A stretch of 64,000 nt of DNA from Psychrobacter aestuarii (lineage in GTDB: Bacteria > Pseudomonadota > Gammaproteobacteria > Pseudomonadales > Moraxellaceae), in assembly GCF_904846035.1 (NCBI RefSeq), contig NZ_CAJGYT010000001.1, positions 1,116,001 through 1,180,000 on the forward strand. Direction: 5' to 3'. Of this stretch, positions 19,146 through 28,563 are shown one piece after another (position 1 is the stretch's first letter; each line of letters begins with the position of its first letter). The notes beneath the pieces are model-generated. The model was not told the origin of the DNA, did not search any database, and saw nothing but the letters and a program-made list of their open reading frames with translations. Both the position numbers and the translations under genes were made by a program.

Positions 19146-19955
19146 TCAATCTACTCGCTCGTAATTTATACCTATATCTGTATTAACCAATTGATACTCA
19201 AAACCAAATTCTCCTTTAAAACTATCAATAGCTTCTTGATTAGCTTCACGATTCTGACAAGTATATGAACGAGTCAAGTGCCAGTTAACATCAATGTTAA
19301 AATTCATCATGCAGATATCATCTATCTTGATGTTTTCTTGTCCAAGAGTATCAAAATCAATATCTGCAAACTCGTTAGGATCTATGCCTATTTTAACAAG
19401 TTCGTTATCTTGGAAGTCGTAATTTATAAGCCCTAAAGGATAAAGACCTAAAGTATAGAGACCGCCTTCTTCATTGTCTTTTCTTACTTTGGTAATATGA
19501 AATGACTGATTTGGATACATGTCTTCGGATTGGTCGTTGCTAAAACTAAGTAGAAACGTTTCTTCATCATTGTAGGGTATGAGACCCAGTAATATTTGCT
19601 TATAATACATTTGAGCTTTTGGGTATTTCGTGTCACCCTCAATATCAAACATACCATTATCGAACTTCTTTATATTTAGGAAGTCTTTATTAGAAATAGG
19701 TAATTCCAAACAAGGAACTTCGGCTAGCTCTTTAACTTGCCAATCTGGTATGGTATTGTGGCACTCTAACGCTTTATTACTTGAAACTTTAACTGAATTG
19801 TTATTGATCATGTCAGAACTAATAATATCAGTGGTGTCAGCTTTAACTCTATCATTTTTATCAACTTCACTAGTACCAAATTCAGTATTGGCTTCATCGT
19901 TTACATTGCACGATATTAAGGTAAAAGAAAATAACGCTAACGATAAATATTTCAT
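19146..19955 (-). CDS. Lipoprotein, candidate immunity protein for effector 2
   Basis: About 269 residues, no recognised family. The start at 19955 gives a short signal peptide with lipobox LISC (MKYLSLALFSFTLISC). After the lipid-anchored cysteine there is an Asp/Asn-rich linker to about residue 60, then a soluble acidic domain with four cysteines (ALECHN, VPCLEL, DDICMM, SYTCQN). It starts 14 bases after the stop of the peptidoglycan-hydrolase effector gene and is the last gene of the island. A lipoprotein facing the periplasm, encoded directly after a cell-wall-degrading effector, is the expected arrangement for an immunity protein; that role is inferred from position only. Visibly AT-rich. 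Confidence 0.7.
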   Translation of the reverse strand: MKYLSLALFSFTLISCNVNDEANTEFGTSEVDKNDRVKADTTDIISSDMINNNSVKVSSNKALECHNTIPDWQVKELAEVPCLELPISNKDFLNIKKFDNGMFDIEGDTKYPKAQMYYKQILLGLIPYNDEETFLLSFSNDQSEDMYPNQSFHITKVRKDNEEGGLYTLGLYPLGLINYDFQDNELVKIGIDPNEFADIDFDTLGQENIKIDDICMMNFNIDVNWHLTRSYTCQNREANQEAIDSFKGEFGFEYQLVNTDIGINYERVD

Positions 19956-19969
19956 TCTAAATGTCCTTA

Positions 19970-22342
19970 TCAAATATCTTCAAGAATACCACGAGACTTT
20001 AAACTAGCTGCTGAACCTTGTTTTCCCAAATGCAAGTGATGGTGATGATCTTTTATAAAAGTAGTATATTTTAACGCAGCAACTCCATTTTTTGCCTTAG
20101 TTCCTGTATAAAAAGTTTGAAATCCAAAGGTTTTGAATATGTTTACCCATCTTTGATTCTCAGGTTTATCAAATTTATTAGGTTCCGTAGTATGTACAGA
20201 ACTAGTTCGATGTACATTATTCTTACCTAAATACCGAAAATCTCCTGCTTCACCATTCCTATGAGTACTACTACCAACAGACTCTCCGGCACGGTTACTC
20301 CAGCCAGTACCATGATATTCTTGATATCCCATTTTCATTAATGCACCAAGGGTTCCAGCCATGGTTAGACCATTTAAATAATATCGCCTTCTAATTGTTC
20401 CGTCGATTTTTTCTGGTATCTGCCATTTATATCCTAATTTTCTATTAGAGCTAATATAAGAAGAGTGCTGTCTTTGATCAATAAGATAAACATTCCCACC
20501 TACTTTTTTGTTTCCACTACCACGTCTCGGAGCAAGAATATAGGCTGACTTCCCTAAATTATGTTTGCCCCCATTTTCATCGTAATAGATAAATTCAGCA
20601 TAACCAGTAGCATTCGCATTTTGTCGTTTTATTTTACCGTTATGATAAATATGATACCGAGTCGTATCACTAGTAGGTTTAGAAGTTACCACACTAGTAA
20701 TAGGATTACCTTTTTTTTGGGTATTAGACTCTATTTTTTTTGTTTCTACATTTTTTTGGCTTGCTTTAGACGAATTACTACTGCTAGATACATGTTGGTT
20801 TTTAGTATTAAATCCTGGTATTCCACGCATAATATTAATTCTCAGCGAGGTAGATTTTGCTGAGCTATTAATTTCTATAACTTGTTCGCCAATCCCTTCC
20901 AAACATCTAATTTTTAAAAGTTCTGTACCATTAGTTTGCCCAAATCCGTAGACAAACCCTACTAACATCTTTAGACTAAAAAACCCTTGAGAGTTAGTTT
21001 TTTTGACAATTTTACGACCTCTGTAAAAGATCATAAAATAAGAATTTTTGACAACAGCCTTGTTTGTATCAATAACTTTTAATTTGAAAGATTCTACAGG
21101 TAGTGAGACATTTATCGTTTTACCTTCATGATTGCTACTTACTGTAAAATTCCCTACTGTTTGCAAACTGTTTTTACCAGCGACACATACTTCGATATCC
21201 TCACCTACAGTTGCTGTAATATTAGACTCTATGCCTTGACTATTAGTGCGATGCTCTTTTAAATTACCTTTGTACACCAAGTAATAGCGCATATTCGTAA
21301 TTGGCTTCTTGGTATCACCTTCAACGATTGTAATATTGAAGGTAACATCTTTGAGCGATTCGGACGAAGAAAGCTGCTGTGCTTGCTGTTGTAAGTTTTG
21401 TTCGTTACGTTGGTCTTGAGGTGATTTGTTTGGAACTGGGCGCGGCTTGGGTGTGTCAGGCTGACTGAGGGTACCAGTTGCTTTGATACTACCTGTTATG
21501 TCTATAGTGTAACTTTGTCTTTGATCAGCTTTTTGAGTTATAGTTTGCGATTTACCATTAACAGTAACTTTGACTACCGCACCAGGATGGCGAACGATGA
21601 CAGGAATCTTACCGTCTTTGTTTGTAGTATAAGTATTTGTAATTTTACCTATTTTTGAATAGTATTTTCCAGCTTTATACTCAGATTCGACTTTTACTGC
21701 AATGTCAGACACTGGGCTATTATTATCTTTAACTGTGATATATATTTTGCGGTTGCAACAAGATTCAAGGTCGTAAAGTGCAAGTAAGCCAATATATTCG
21801 CCAACACCAACATTATTACCGTCTTTCCCATTAACTTTACCATTTGAGGTAAGAAAGTTTAACACATGACCTGCACCTTTTAAGTGAGCACCTGCAATAC
21901 AGCCAGACTCTGTAATTTCATCGCCGTTGATAATCTTTCCGTAAAATTCATTAATATTGAGATTACGGATTCTATTACAAAGAATATTTATCCATTCTTG
22001 AAATGCTTTGACTTGCACTTCAGGAGATGATTTAAAGCTTTCCAAAGACTGAATATTATTTTTACCTGTCCAGCTTCCCGTCCAGTTATTTTTTCTACTT
22101 TTATCTGAGTTTTGTTTTCTTGGATTATAGTAGCCACAGTCAATAAGCGCATCTTCACCAAATTGAAAATAACCAACGTAGCCAATTTGATTAATTACTA
22201 TTTGAGATTTAATGTTATCTTTATTATTGTGTGGTAGTAATAAGTTTGATGAGGATTCTCTGCGTGATAAAGCACACATAAAACCATTTCTATCGGCATC
22301 AAATTGAATGCCTCTCACTGGTTTAGGTCTTATTAATGACAT
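19970..22342 (-). CDS. T6SS effector 2: lysozyme-like plus LAS-type metallopeptidase
   Basis: About 790 residues. Residues 20-195 resemble a lysozyme/transglycosylase-fold domain: RRESSSN supplies a likely catalytic glutamate (E29), followed by GYVGYFQFGEDAL, WTGSWTGKNNI and AGAHLKGAGHV. Residues 200-500 are beta-rich segments like carboxypeptidase-regulatory domains, split by a Gln/Pro linker (about 295-325). A Ser/Lys-rich linker (515-560) leads to a C-terminal domain with STHRNGEAGDFRY (H694, D701) and HHHHLHLG (H769, H771), the HxxxxxxD and HxH zinc ligands of M15/M74-like (LAS) murein peptidases. It should cut both glycan and peptide parts of peptidoglycan. ATG 22342 has AAAGGA; the earlier TTG was rejected. 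Confidence 0.75.
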   Translation of the reverse strand: MSLIRPKPVRGIQFDADRNGFMCALSRRESSSNLLLPHNNKDNIKSQIVINQIGYVGYFQFGEDALIDCGYYNPRKQNSDKSRKNNWTGSWTGKNNIQSLESFKSSPEVQVKAFQEWINILCNRIRNLNINEFYGKIINGDEITESGCIAGAHLKGAGHVLNFLTSNGKVNGKDGNNVGVGEYIGLLALYDLESCCNRKIYITVKDNNSPVSDIAVKVESEYKAGKYYSKIGKITNTYTTNKDGKIPVIVRHPGAVVKVTVNGKSQTITQKADQRQSYTIDITGSIKATGTLSQPDTPKPRPVPNKSPQDQRNEQNLQQQAQQLSSSESLKDVTFNITIVEGDTKKPITNMRYYLVYKGNLKEHRTNSQGIESNITATVGEDIEVCVAGKNSLQTVGNFTVSSNHEGKTINVSLPVESFKLKVIDTNKAVVKNSYFMIFYRGRKIVKKTNSQGFFSLKMLVGFVYGFGQTNGTELLKIRCLEGIGEQVIEINSSAKSTSLRINIMRGIPGFNTKNQHVSSSSNSSKASQKNVETKKIESNTQKKGNPITSVVTSKPTSDTTRYHIYHNGKIKRQNANATGYAEFIYYDENGGKHNLGKSAYILAPRRGSGNKKVGGNVYLIDQRQHSSYISSNRKLGYKWQIPEKIDGTIRRRYYLNGLTMAGTLGALMKMGYQEYHGTGWSNRAGESVGSSTHRNGEAGDFRYLGKNNVHRTSSVHTTEPNKFDKPENQRWVNIFKTFGFQTFYTGTKAKNGVAALKYTTFIKDHHHHLHLGKQGSAASLKSRGILEDI

Positions 22343-22512
22343 CCTATATCCTTTCAAATATAATGATTGTAGTGGTCAAGTCCATATAAATCCACTACAT
22401 CGTCATCCTCGCTCACCATACCAATGTATAGCTTGCACTCAACTTTCTTGTATCGAAATTATTTGGACTCAACTATATTTCTGAAAAACGATAATAAAAG
22501 TATCGCAAATTT

Positions 22513-23073
22513 TTATTGATCTTGTTCGTAGATATATTGATTCAGTATAAATTTTCCTTCTGGAAAACTGTCGACATCTCCAAAATATTTATATTTACCT
22601 TTAGATGACGATTGTAGCCAGTCATCACGTTCTAGTTTTAATAAAATTCGCTTATTTTGTTTAGTGTGGTGAATATAATATGCACGCAAAAGACTATTTT
22701 TGTCCATAAATTCAGTAATAACTACATGATTGAAGTTTGGTGTTATTACTTGCGTACACATAGAAGGAGCAAATAGCCAATCAATTTTATTCATGCCCAT
22801 ATCATATCTAGCTAAATCATCTTTAACTTTTTGCCAAGTAAACCCAAAGTTTTTTTGATCACATTTCTTCTCAGAATCATAAATCGTATAAAACTCTAAT
22901 TTTACATTTTGACTCGTGTTAGAATTTTTCTGACTCGCTTGTATTGTTTTAGCCATTGTTGAAACTTTCGAAACTTCGGACAAAGGCTTGGCACTTACAC
23001 AGCTGATAGCGCTGGCAGCTAACATTACAGGCAAGAGTACCGTTTTACATAAAGCATTAATTACCAAATGCAT
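22513..23073 (-). CDS. Small exported protein between the orphan VgrG tail and effector 2
   Basis: About 186 residues with an N-terminal signal peptide (ALCKTVLLPVMLAASAISCVSA, in parts), cleavage plausible after CVSA. The mature part is mixed alpha/beta with aromatic motifs (NFGFTWQKVKDDLARYD, KIDWLFAPSMC) and no recognised family. It overlaps the 3' end of the orphan vgrG fragment by 17 bases, and its AGAGGA ribosome binding site lies inside that fragment. Adaptors or immunity proteins are usual at this position; the export signal argues for a periplasmic immunity role rather than a cytoplasmic chaperone. ATG at 23073 was preferred over 23082 because of spacing. Confidence 0.6.
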   Translation of the reverse strand: MHLVINALCKTVLLPVMLAASAISCVSAKPLSEVSKVSTMAKTIQASQKNSNTSQNVKLEFYTIYDSEKKCDQKNFGFTWQKVKDDLARYDMGMNKIDWLFAPSMCTQVITPNFNHVVITEFMDKNSLLRAYYIHHTKQNKRILLKLERDDWLQSSSKGKYKYFGDVDSFPEGKFILNQYIYEQDQ

Positions 23074-24412
23074 GATAGTCATCCTCTAAATTGTCATTCG
23101 TGTCAGTCTCTGAATCAAACTCAACTGTGTTGCTGTCATCAGTCTCCTCAGGAGCACAGCATTCTTCATTTTTGTGATTATGGTTACTGTTGTCAATTTC
23201 ATTTTCTATCATTAGTAGCTCTTCAGCATCCTCATGACCAATGATAATGACTTCAATCTGGTCTTGTTCAGTTCCATATATTCTAGGTGTTCTACCATCC
23301 TCTGGTAATACATCTCTAAACTCAGTCCCCTTAGTATGGTTAATAGTTTTGTACTCTCTACCTACCGTTAAAACATCCTCTTCTAGCAGTTGGCTAAAAT
23401 CGAAGCGGCGACTAAACAAACCAGATGTTGGTAGCGATACCATTGGTGCATTAACTTTACTCCCCCCCACCAAACTCTTCTTCACCGCCTTAACCTTAAT
23501 CTCCCCTGGGCAGACCAGCTTCACCCCACTATCATCGATCGTGATGGACGCCCCGCCCTTGGTCTGTAGCTTGATACGCTTTGGACTTGCTAGATTCACC
23601 TGTCCTGCCTCACTGCCAATGGTCATCGCCGCTTGACTGTGTAATTGCAGCTCACCGCCTTGTGCTTGTATCGCTAGCGACCCTGTATTGGCACTCATAT
23701 GCCAGCCTGACTTATCTGCTTGTCCACCTACCCCTGATAGCGAGCTGATGCTGTCGGCAGCCATACGGCTATTACCCGCAATCATGTCCGACTGCGTACT
23801 GCCAGACTGACGGATGATGGTGTCAGCGCTCATTAGGGTGTTGCTCGCTGCGCTGTAGATGCTGTCACGACTGACCATCAGTACATCGGCGGCGCCCATG
23901 ACTTCGGTGTTTAAACGCTCATCCATGATTTGCGCGGCAGTTTTAAAGCGATCGGTTGCACTGGTGGCGACTTGTAGGGCGCTTGGGTCTTGTAGGTGTG
24001 CTTGTTCGGCGTCTTGATAGGTGGTAGACAGTTCGGTGCTGATTTTAAGCTGCTGCTGTCCTGCGTCATTGACCCACGCGGACTCGTGCTCGGTCTGACT
24101 GTGACGAATGCCAAAGGTGGATAACAGAACGCCTTTTTGTCCTGTTAGTTGTAAGCTGTTGTCGGTGACGACTTTAAAGCCTTGTCCGCTGTCTGCCGAT
24201 TGGTGGTTGCTAAAGCGATGACGTAAGACACCAAGCTCAATACTGTGCTGCTGCGGACTGTAGCTGGCAATGCTGCTCTTGTTTGGGTCTGTGGCATTAG
24301 CGCGCGCTTCGGTGTTGACGCTCCACTGGATACCCAGACGGTTTGGAGTGTCGTCAAAGCCAAGCCACGTTTCTGTAGCCGCACTTAATCCATATTGGGC
24401 GATGCCAGACAC
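23057..24412 (-). pseudogene. Orphan VgrG C-terminal module (5'-truncated vgrG)
   Basis: A 451-codon frame starting at GTG 24412 and open in frame up to a TAA at 24547-24545; no ATG and no ribosome binding site precede it. Its first 315 residues match residues about 545-861 of the full VgrG with about a dozen substitutions and no gaps (gp5-like stalk and DUF2345 region). From KSLV onward the last about 135 residues differ, sharing only a faint pattern with the full VgrG tail (EDGRTPRIYG; IEVIIIGHEDAE), and end in an acidic Asn/Asp/Glu stretch. It lacks the whole gp27-like base, so it cannot form a normal spike. It may be silent, or translated as a fragment. The frame is intact, which suggests recent displacement or selection. 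Confidence 0.85.
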
Positions 24413-24508
24413 CCAGCCACTATGGCCGTCATCGTCATTAATCTGTGAATGTCCAAGACCTGCGCCATGCCATCTTGGGGAGACGCCGCCTTGGGTGTTG
24501 TGACGATG
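23467..24508. repeat. vgrG 3'-half duplication, copy 2 (orphan)
   Basis: Gapless direct repeat of 28860-29901, offset 5393 bases throughout, with only scattered base changes. The left edge is within the VgrG tail after KKSLV; the right edge is in the stalk region at HRHN. Large enough for homologous recombination. Confidence 0.9.
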
Positions 24509-24556
24509 GGTGCAAATCAGCGGATTAATACTTTCAAAAGATATTTACCATAGAAA

Positions 24557-25957
24557 CTACTGTGATGATTCTGAGACTGGCTTTAGATCATGTTTATCTA
24601 TCCAACCAAACTTAGTACCATTCTTATAAGAAACTTGTACCCAATCTTCATTTTGGCTAACCGCTTCAATAGAATCACCTTTGATATAGTAATTTGGTGG
24701 TGATCTGGATTCGAAATTTTCGTTTAGGATTTCTGCTTTTTCTATTTTGACAATATAATTGATTGGGGGAGGCAAACATTTATTTAGGATATCTTTTTCA
24801 GATACTTGGTTTTCTAAGATATCAGGTAAGAGGTTAGATCTAGATACGTTGTAGTTTTTCGAATAACGACAATAAAACTGATTGTCATCCAAGTATCCTT
24901 TTACGATTTCCTTTTTTATCATCCATTTATTATTTTCTAACACAAAATAGTAGTCTATAAAAGGATATCCCTTGCTGCTAAAGTGGGTTGACAAAATAAA
25001 TCCCGCATTACTAGAACGTGGTGAAATATTGTTGAATAAAAAACCGCCATCTTCAGTATAGTTGGTACTATCTAAACTAAGTAAGTACCTATCACTAGAA
25101 AGCCCTAGATATACAATTAAATCATCTCCCTGATAAAGGTTATCATCATCATTTATATTAGAAACAATAATGTCACTTATACCATCAGCATTGACATCGA
25201 AAGGGAAGATCTTATATTTGTTTTCCTCATACTTTTCTTCTATATCTTTAACAGAAAATGATTTAAGGTCTTTTTTTATGTACTCCCCATCAATTATATA
25301 CATTCGAGTATCACAACTCTTACCAGTATTATCTATAACTTGAATTTTTTTAGCGTCGGCTTTGTTATTTACAATTATCGATTCAATATCTCCACAATCC
25401 CACTCAGCTATTTCAAATGTATAAGCTTTTAAAAACCCACTATCATTAAATAAAAGGGCATTATATGTCATATATTCTTCTGTTGTTGCAGGTAATAGCA
25501 AAATTTTACTATTATCATCATTAGAAAAAACATTAATTCTCTTTATTGCACTTTTTAAATCCAATCCGTAAGTATAGTTGAAGTTTCCATTAAAACCTTC
25601 GTCGATAACACTACCGTTCACCATTAAGATTAAATCAGACTCATCATCACCAAATAGATTGATAGAGATAGCAGTATTATCGTATCTAATTTCAATTTTT
25701 TTCTGACTATCATCATGGATTATTGATGAGTCTATTTTATTAAAAATCAGTGGGTTGCTGATATTTTCTAAGAGAAAGCCATTTTCAATATTTGTTTGCT
25801 CTATGCCCTGACTATCCTTTTTAATATCTTTTCTACTGACATCAGAGTCATCATTTATATTGGTATTATCGTAGTTGTTCGTGCATGACACTAATATAAA
25901 AATAAAAAAAAGAGTGGTTATTGCTCTCACTATAAATTCCTTACATTTAAGATACAT
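24557..25957 (-). CDS. Lipoprotein with C-terminal SH3-like domain, candidate immunity protein for effector 1
   Basis: A 466-residue lipoprotein: signal peptide with lipobox LVSC (about residues 22-25), an Asn/Asp-rich linker, a central beta-rich domain containing FDVNADGISDIIVSN (about 250), which looks like an FG-GAP/VCBS calcium-type repeat, and a C-terminal bacterial SH3-like segment (YYIKGDSIEAV, WVQVSYKNGTKFGWID). SH3b domains often bind cell-wall peptides. Its ATG overlaps the stop of the effector gene as TAATG, so the two are translationally coupled. Position and localisation point to immunity against the peptidoglycan-cutting effector 1; the sequence alone does not prove it. AT-rich. 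Confidence 0.7.
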   Translation of the reverse strand: MYLKCKEFIVRAITTLFFIFILVSCTNNYDNTNINDDSDVSRKDIKKDSQGIEQTNIENGFLLENISNPLIFNKIDSSIIHDDSQKKIEIRYDNTAISINLFGDDESDLILMVNGSVIDEGFNGNFNYTYGLDLKSAIKRINVFSNDDNSKILLLPATTEEYMTYNALLFNDSGFLKAYTFEIAEWDCGDIESIIVNNKADAKKIQVIDNTGKSCDTRMYIIDGEYIKKDLKSFSVKDIEEKYEENKYKIFPFDVNADGISDIIVSNINDDDNLYQGDDLIVYLGLSSDRYLLSLDSTNYTEDGGFLFNNISPRSSNAGFILSTHFSSKGYPFIDYYFVLENNKWMIKKEIVKGYLDDNQFYCRYSKNYNVSRSNLLPDILENQVSEKDILNKCLPPPINYIVKIEKAEILNENFESRSPPNYYIKGDSIEAVSQNEDWVQVSYKNGTKFGWIDKHDLKPVSESSQ

Positions 25958-28512
25958 TACGTATGCCTAGTTTTTGCTGTGTTTTTTTGCAAACTTATTT
26001 CTTCTTCTGACATATCTCCATAAGTTTTATAATGAACATAGAACCCTGGATTACATCGGTATTTCAAACCCATACCTACTGCATATTTTGTTGTGAATAT
26101 TTCAAAATGTAGATGAGGTGCACACGTTCCTTTTTTTATTCCTGAAACACCAGATTTCGCGATAACTGTTCCTGCGTTAACTTTCGGACCCCCTTTTTTA
26201 ACTAGCACTTCATCTAGATGAGCATAAAATAAAAATATATTATCCTTTTTATTAAATAAAGGACCTTGAATTATTTCACCTTGGTCACCATACTTTAGGT
26301 TATAGTCTCTTCTATGGTGATAAAAATCATCATTATTTATAACTTTTAGTGTAACTGTATTCCCATAACCTGAATGCCATTTAACCTCATATACTTCGGC
26401 ATGTACGCAAGCTCTTACTTCAGTACCGATAGGTGCAAACAAATCCACTCCTTGATGAACATGTCCGTCTCTAGTTGTACCAAACAACCCCCAGTGTTTA
26501 CCAAACATTCCGCCACCACCACTTTGCATATAGAGTGTACATAGTGGGTTTTCGACGGGCTCATACCAAACTCCAGAGGTTTGAACGGTAGGCTTTGCTA
26601 CGCTAGTACTTATGCATTTAGATGGATATTTAAATAGCTCTGCTATTTGCTTTACATAGGTTTGACGTTCATCAAGATGACTGTAACCTCCGTTTATTAG
26701 GAACGTTATAGTCTTTGTATTTTCATCTAAACTATTATTAATATCATCTGCTATTAAATTCATATTTATAGTATGATAATTATTTCCATTGCTTTCTATA
26801 TGCGTTTTCGGGTAACCTCTCCATTCTTTCCCAGAACTTAATTCTTTACCTTGTTTCCAGAACCATGCCGATACATCACACGAAATAGCTAAAGAAGTAT
26901 CTACCATTGTATAATTACTTACGATGTCCAAATTGGAGTAATTTTTATAAAGTTTATAGTTATTCTTCCAAGTAAGTTGTATAAGTCCACGACCTTTATA
27001 TTTTGGTCCATCTCCAATTTCAGTATTACCGTATTTTGGTGCATCAGATCTCACATCAGGATCGTATTTTCTACCATTAGATTTTTCGATAGTAGTTCTA
27101 AATCTATGAGATTCATGATACAACTGTGCTAGAAAGTGTATTCTTCGTACACATGTGCTGATATCGTGTTTTTTGAAAATTTTATTCAGCTCATTAAGCA
27201 AAGCCGAATACGTTTTCTGCTCTTCTGGAAGTGTACAATAACTAAAATAAAATAAATCATTAGTGCTAATATTTTCTGATTTCCTAAGAGTGTTTATCAT
27301 CTCTTCTAGTTCACTAAGCGTCAAATCTCTATTACAACTACAATCACCTAACTTCGTCACATCAACTTTAGGTGTCCCCGATTGTCCTCTCTTATCGGCT
27401 ACTTCTGTTTTAACTGGCTTTGATGTCGGTGTAGCTTTAGTACTACTTGTACCAGAAGTAGGGGTAGCGCCACTTGAGCTCTGACTAGGAATTTTTAACT
27501 TCTGTCCTGAAAGAATATACGCTTTAGGATCTAAATTATTTTTTTTGACCAGGTCATTGAATGATACGCCATGCTGTTCTGCGATTTTGCTTAAAGTATC
27601 ACCTCTTTTAACTATATAAATACTTTGGTTGGTACTAGATTGATTTTCAAAAGGGCGTGGACTGTCCGCGGACTCTCCTTCTTTAGTACCACTAATAGCA
27701 TTATTAAAGTCTTCGAAGCCTTCTTTTATGCTTTTGACAGCACCCACAACTGTATCTTGTATACCATCAAAGAATCCTGTTTCTTCTCTTGCAGCACCTG
27801 AAGTATTATCAGCGCTTGAATTATTTGAGTTTTCTTCTCGTAATTTAATGGACTGCCCGTATTGCAGTTTTTTTGGGTCGCTAATGCCATTAATACGCTG
27901 CAACTCACTGACCGAGACACCGCTGCTTTGCGATATGCCAGACAACGTATCGCCTCTTTTTACTTTATATGTATCTTGAGATTGAGGCGTGGTAGTACTT
28001 CTAGAGCTGGTTTGGTTAGTATTCTGTTGGCTAGCATTTTTGGGAGGTAACTTTAGTATGTCACCTACTTTTATCTTATAAGGATCTTTTAAGTTGTTGA
28101 GCTGTGCTATTTGAGTCCAGTTCAATCCATAATGGCTAGCAATAGAGGACAGAGTCTCACCTTTTTGAACTTTATGTGTCTTTCTCAAATAATCTCCCAC
28201 TTCACCTTCAAATATATTTAGTTTTATTTTATGTTTGGCAAAAGGTGCTTGTATTTCAAACGTCATTTTTCTAAGAGGGACAATAAAGTCTTTTTTGACA
28301 GTAATTATTTTGTCATTGCGTGGGTCTTTAATTGACACGTCTACATGAGTTCCTGCAGGTCTATCAATCCAGACGGTGTAGCCATCTGCTGTAGAAAGAC
28401 CTGAGCATGCAGTGCGTCCATTTATAGTTACTATATGATACAGCCCATCCATTGGCACTTTATATAAATCTATGAACTTTATTCTAAAACGTGTTTTTTT
28501 AGTCTGACTCAT
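25957..28512 (-). CDS. T6SS effector 1: three LysM, GH19-like and M23 peptidase domains
   Basis: An 851-residue protein with no signal peptide. Residues 1-105 form a beta-rich N-terminal domain that may contact VgrG. Three LysM peptidoglycan-binding repeats follow (about 112-156, 181-224, 299-342), separated by Ser/Thr/Asn linkers. Residues about 430-628 resemble GH19 chitinase/endolysin: LYHESHRF with a candidate acid E467 and YKGRGLIQLTW (505-515). The C-terminus is an M23 (LytM) endopeptidase with HQGVD (H686, D690) and HLHFE (H800, H802) zinc ligands. GH19 endolysins cut the glycan strand and M23 enzymes cut the cross-links. Encoded 51 bases after vgrG with AAAGG upstream of the start. 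Confidence 0.85.
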   Translation of the reverse strand: MSQTKKTRFRIKFIDLYKVPMDGLYHIVTINGRTACSGLSTADGYTVWIDRPAGTHVDVSIKDPRNDKIITVKKDFIVPLRKMTFEIQAPFAKHKIKLNIFEGEVGDYLRKTHKVQKGETLSSIASHYGLNWTQIAQLNNLKDPYKIKVGDILKLPPKNASQQNTNQTSSRSTTTPQSQDTYKVKRGDTLSGISQSSGVSVSELQRINGISDPKKLQYGQSIKLREENSNNSSADNTSGAAREETGFFDGIQDTVVGAVKSIKEGFEDFNNAISGTKEGESADSPRPFENQSSTNQSIYIVKRGDTLSKIAEQHGVSFNDLVKKNNLDPKAYILSGQKLKIPSQSSSGATPTSGTSSTKATPTSKPVKTEVADKRGQSGTPKVDVTKLGDCSCNRDLTLSELEEMINTLRKSENISTNDLFYFSYCTLPEEQKTYSALLNELNKIFKKHDISTCVRRIHFLAQLYHESHRFRTTIEKSNGRKYDPDVRSDAPKYGNTEIGDGPKYKGRGLIQLTWKNNYKLYKNYSNLDIVSNYTMVDTSLAISCDVSAWFWKQGKELSSGKEWRGYPKTHIESNGNNYHTINMNLIADDINNSLDENTKTITFLINGGYSHLDERQTYVKQIAELFKYPSKCISTSVAKPTVQTSGVWYEPVENPLCTLYMQSGGGGMFGKHWGLFGTTRDGHVHQGVDLFAPIGTEVRACVHAEVYEVKWHSGYGNTVTLKVINNDDFYHHRRDYNLKYGDQGEIIQGPLFNKKDNIFLFYAHLDEVLVKKGGPKVNAGTVIAKSGVSGIKKGTCAPHLHFEIFTTKYAVGMGLKYRCNPGFYVHYKTYGDMSEEEISLQKNTAKTRHT

Positions 28513-28563
28513 AGTCTTAGCCTTTAAACTATATTTTTAATCAAGAGGTTATGAAGATGCAAT

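Noticed and set aside
27480..28140. Repeats in effector 1 as a CRISPR-like or satellite array
   Set aside because: They are three diverged LysM coding repeats at irregular spacing, explained by the protein domain structure.
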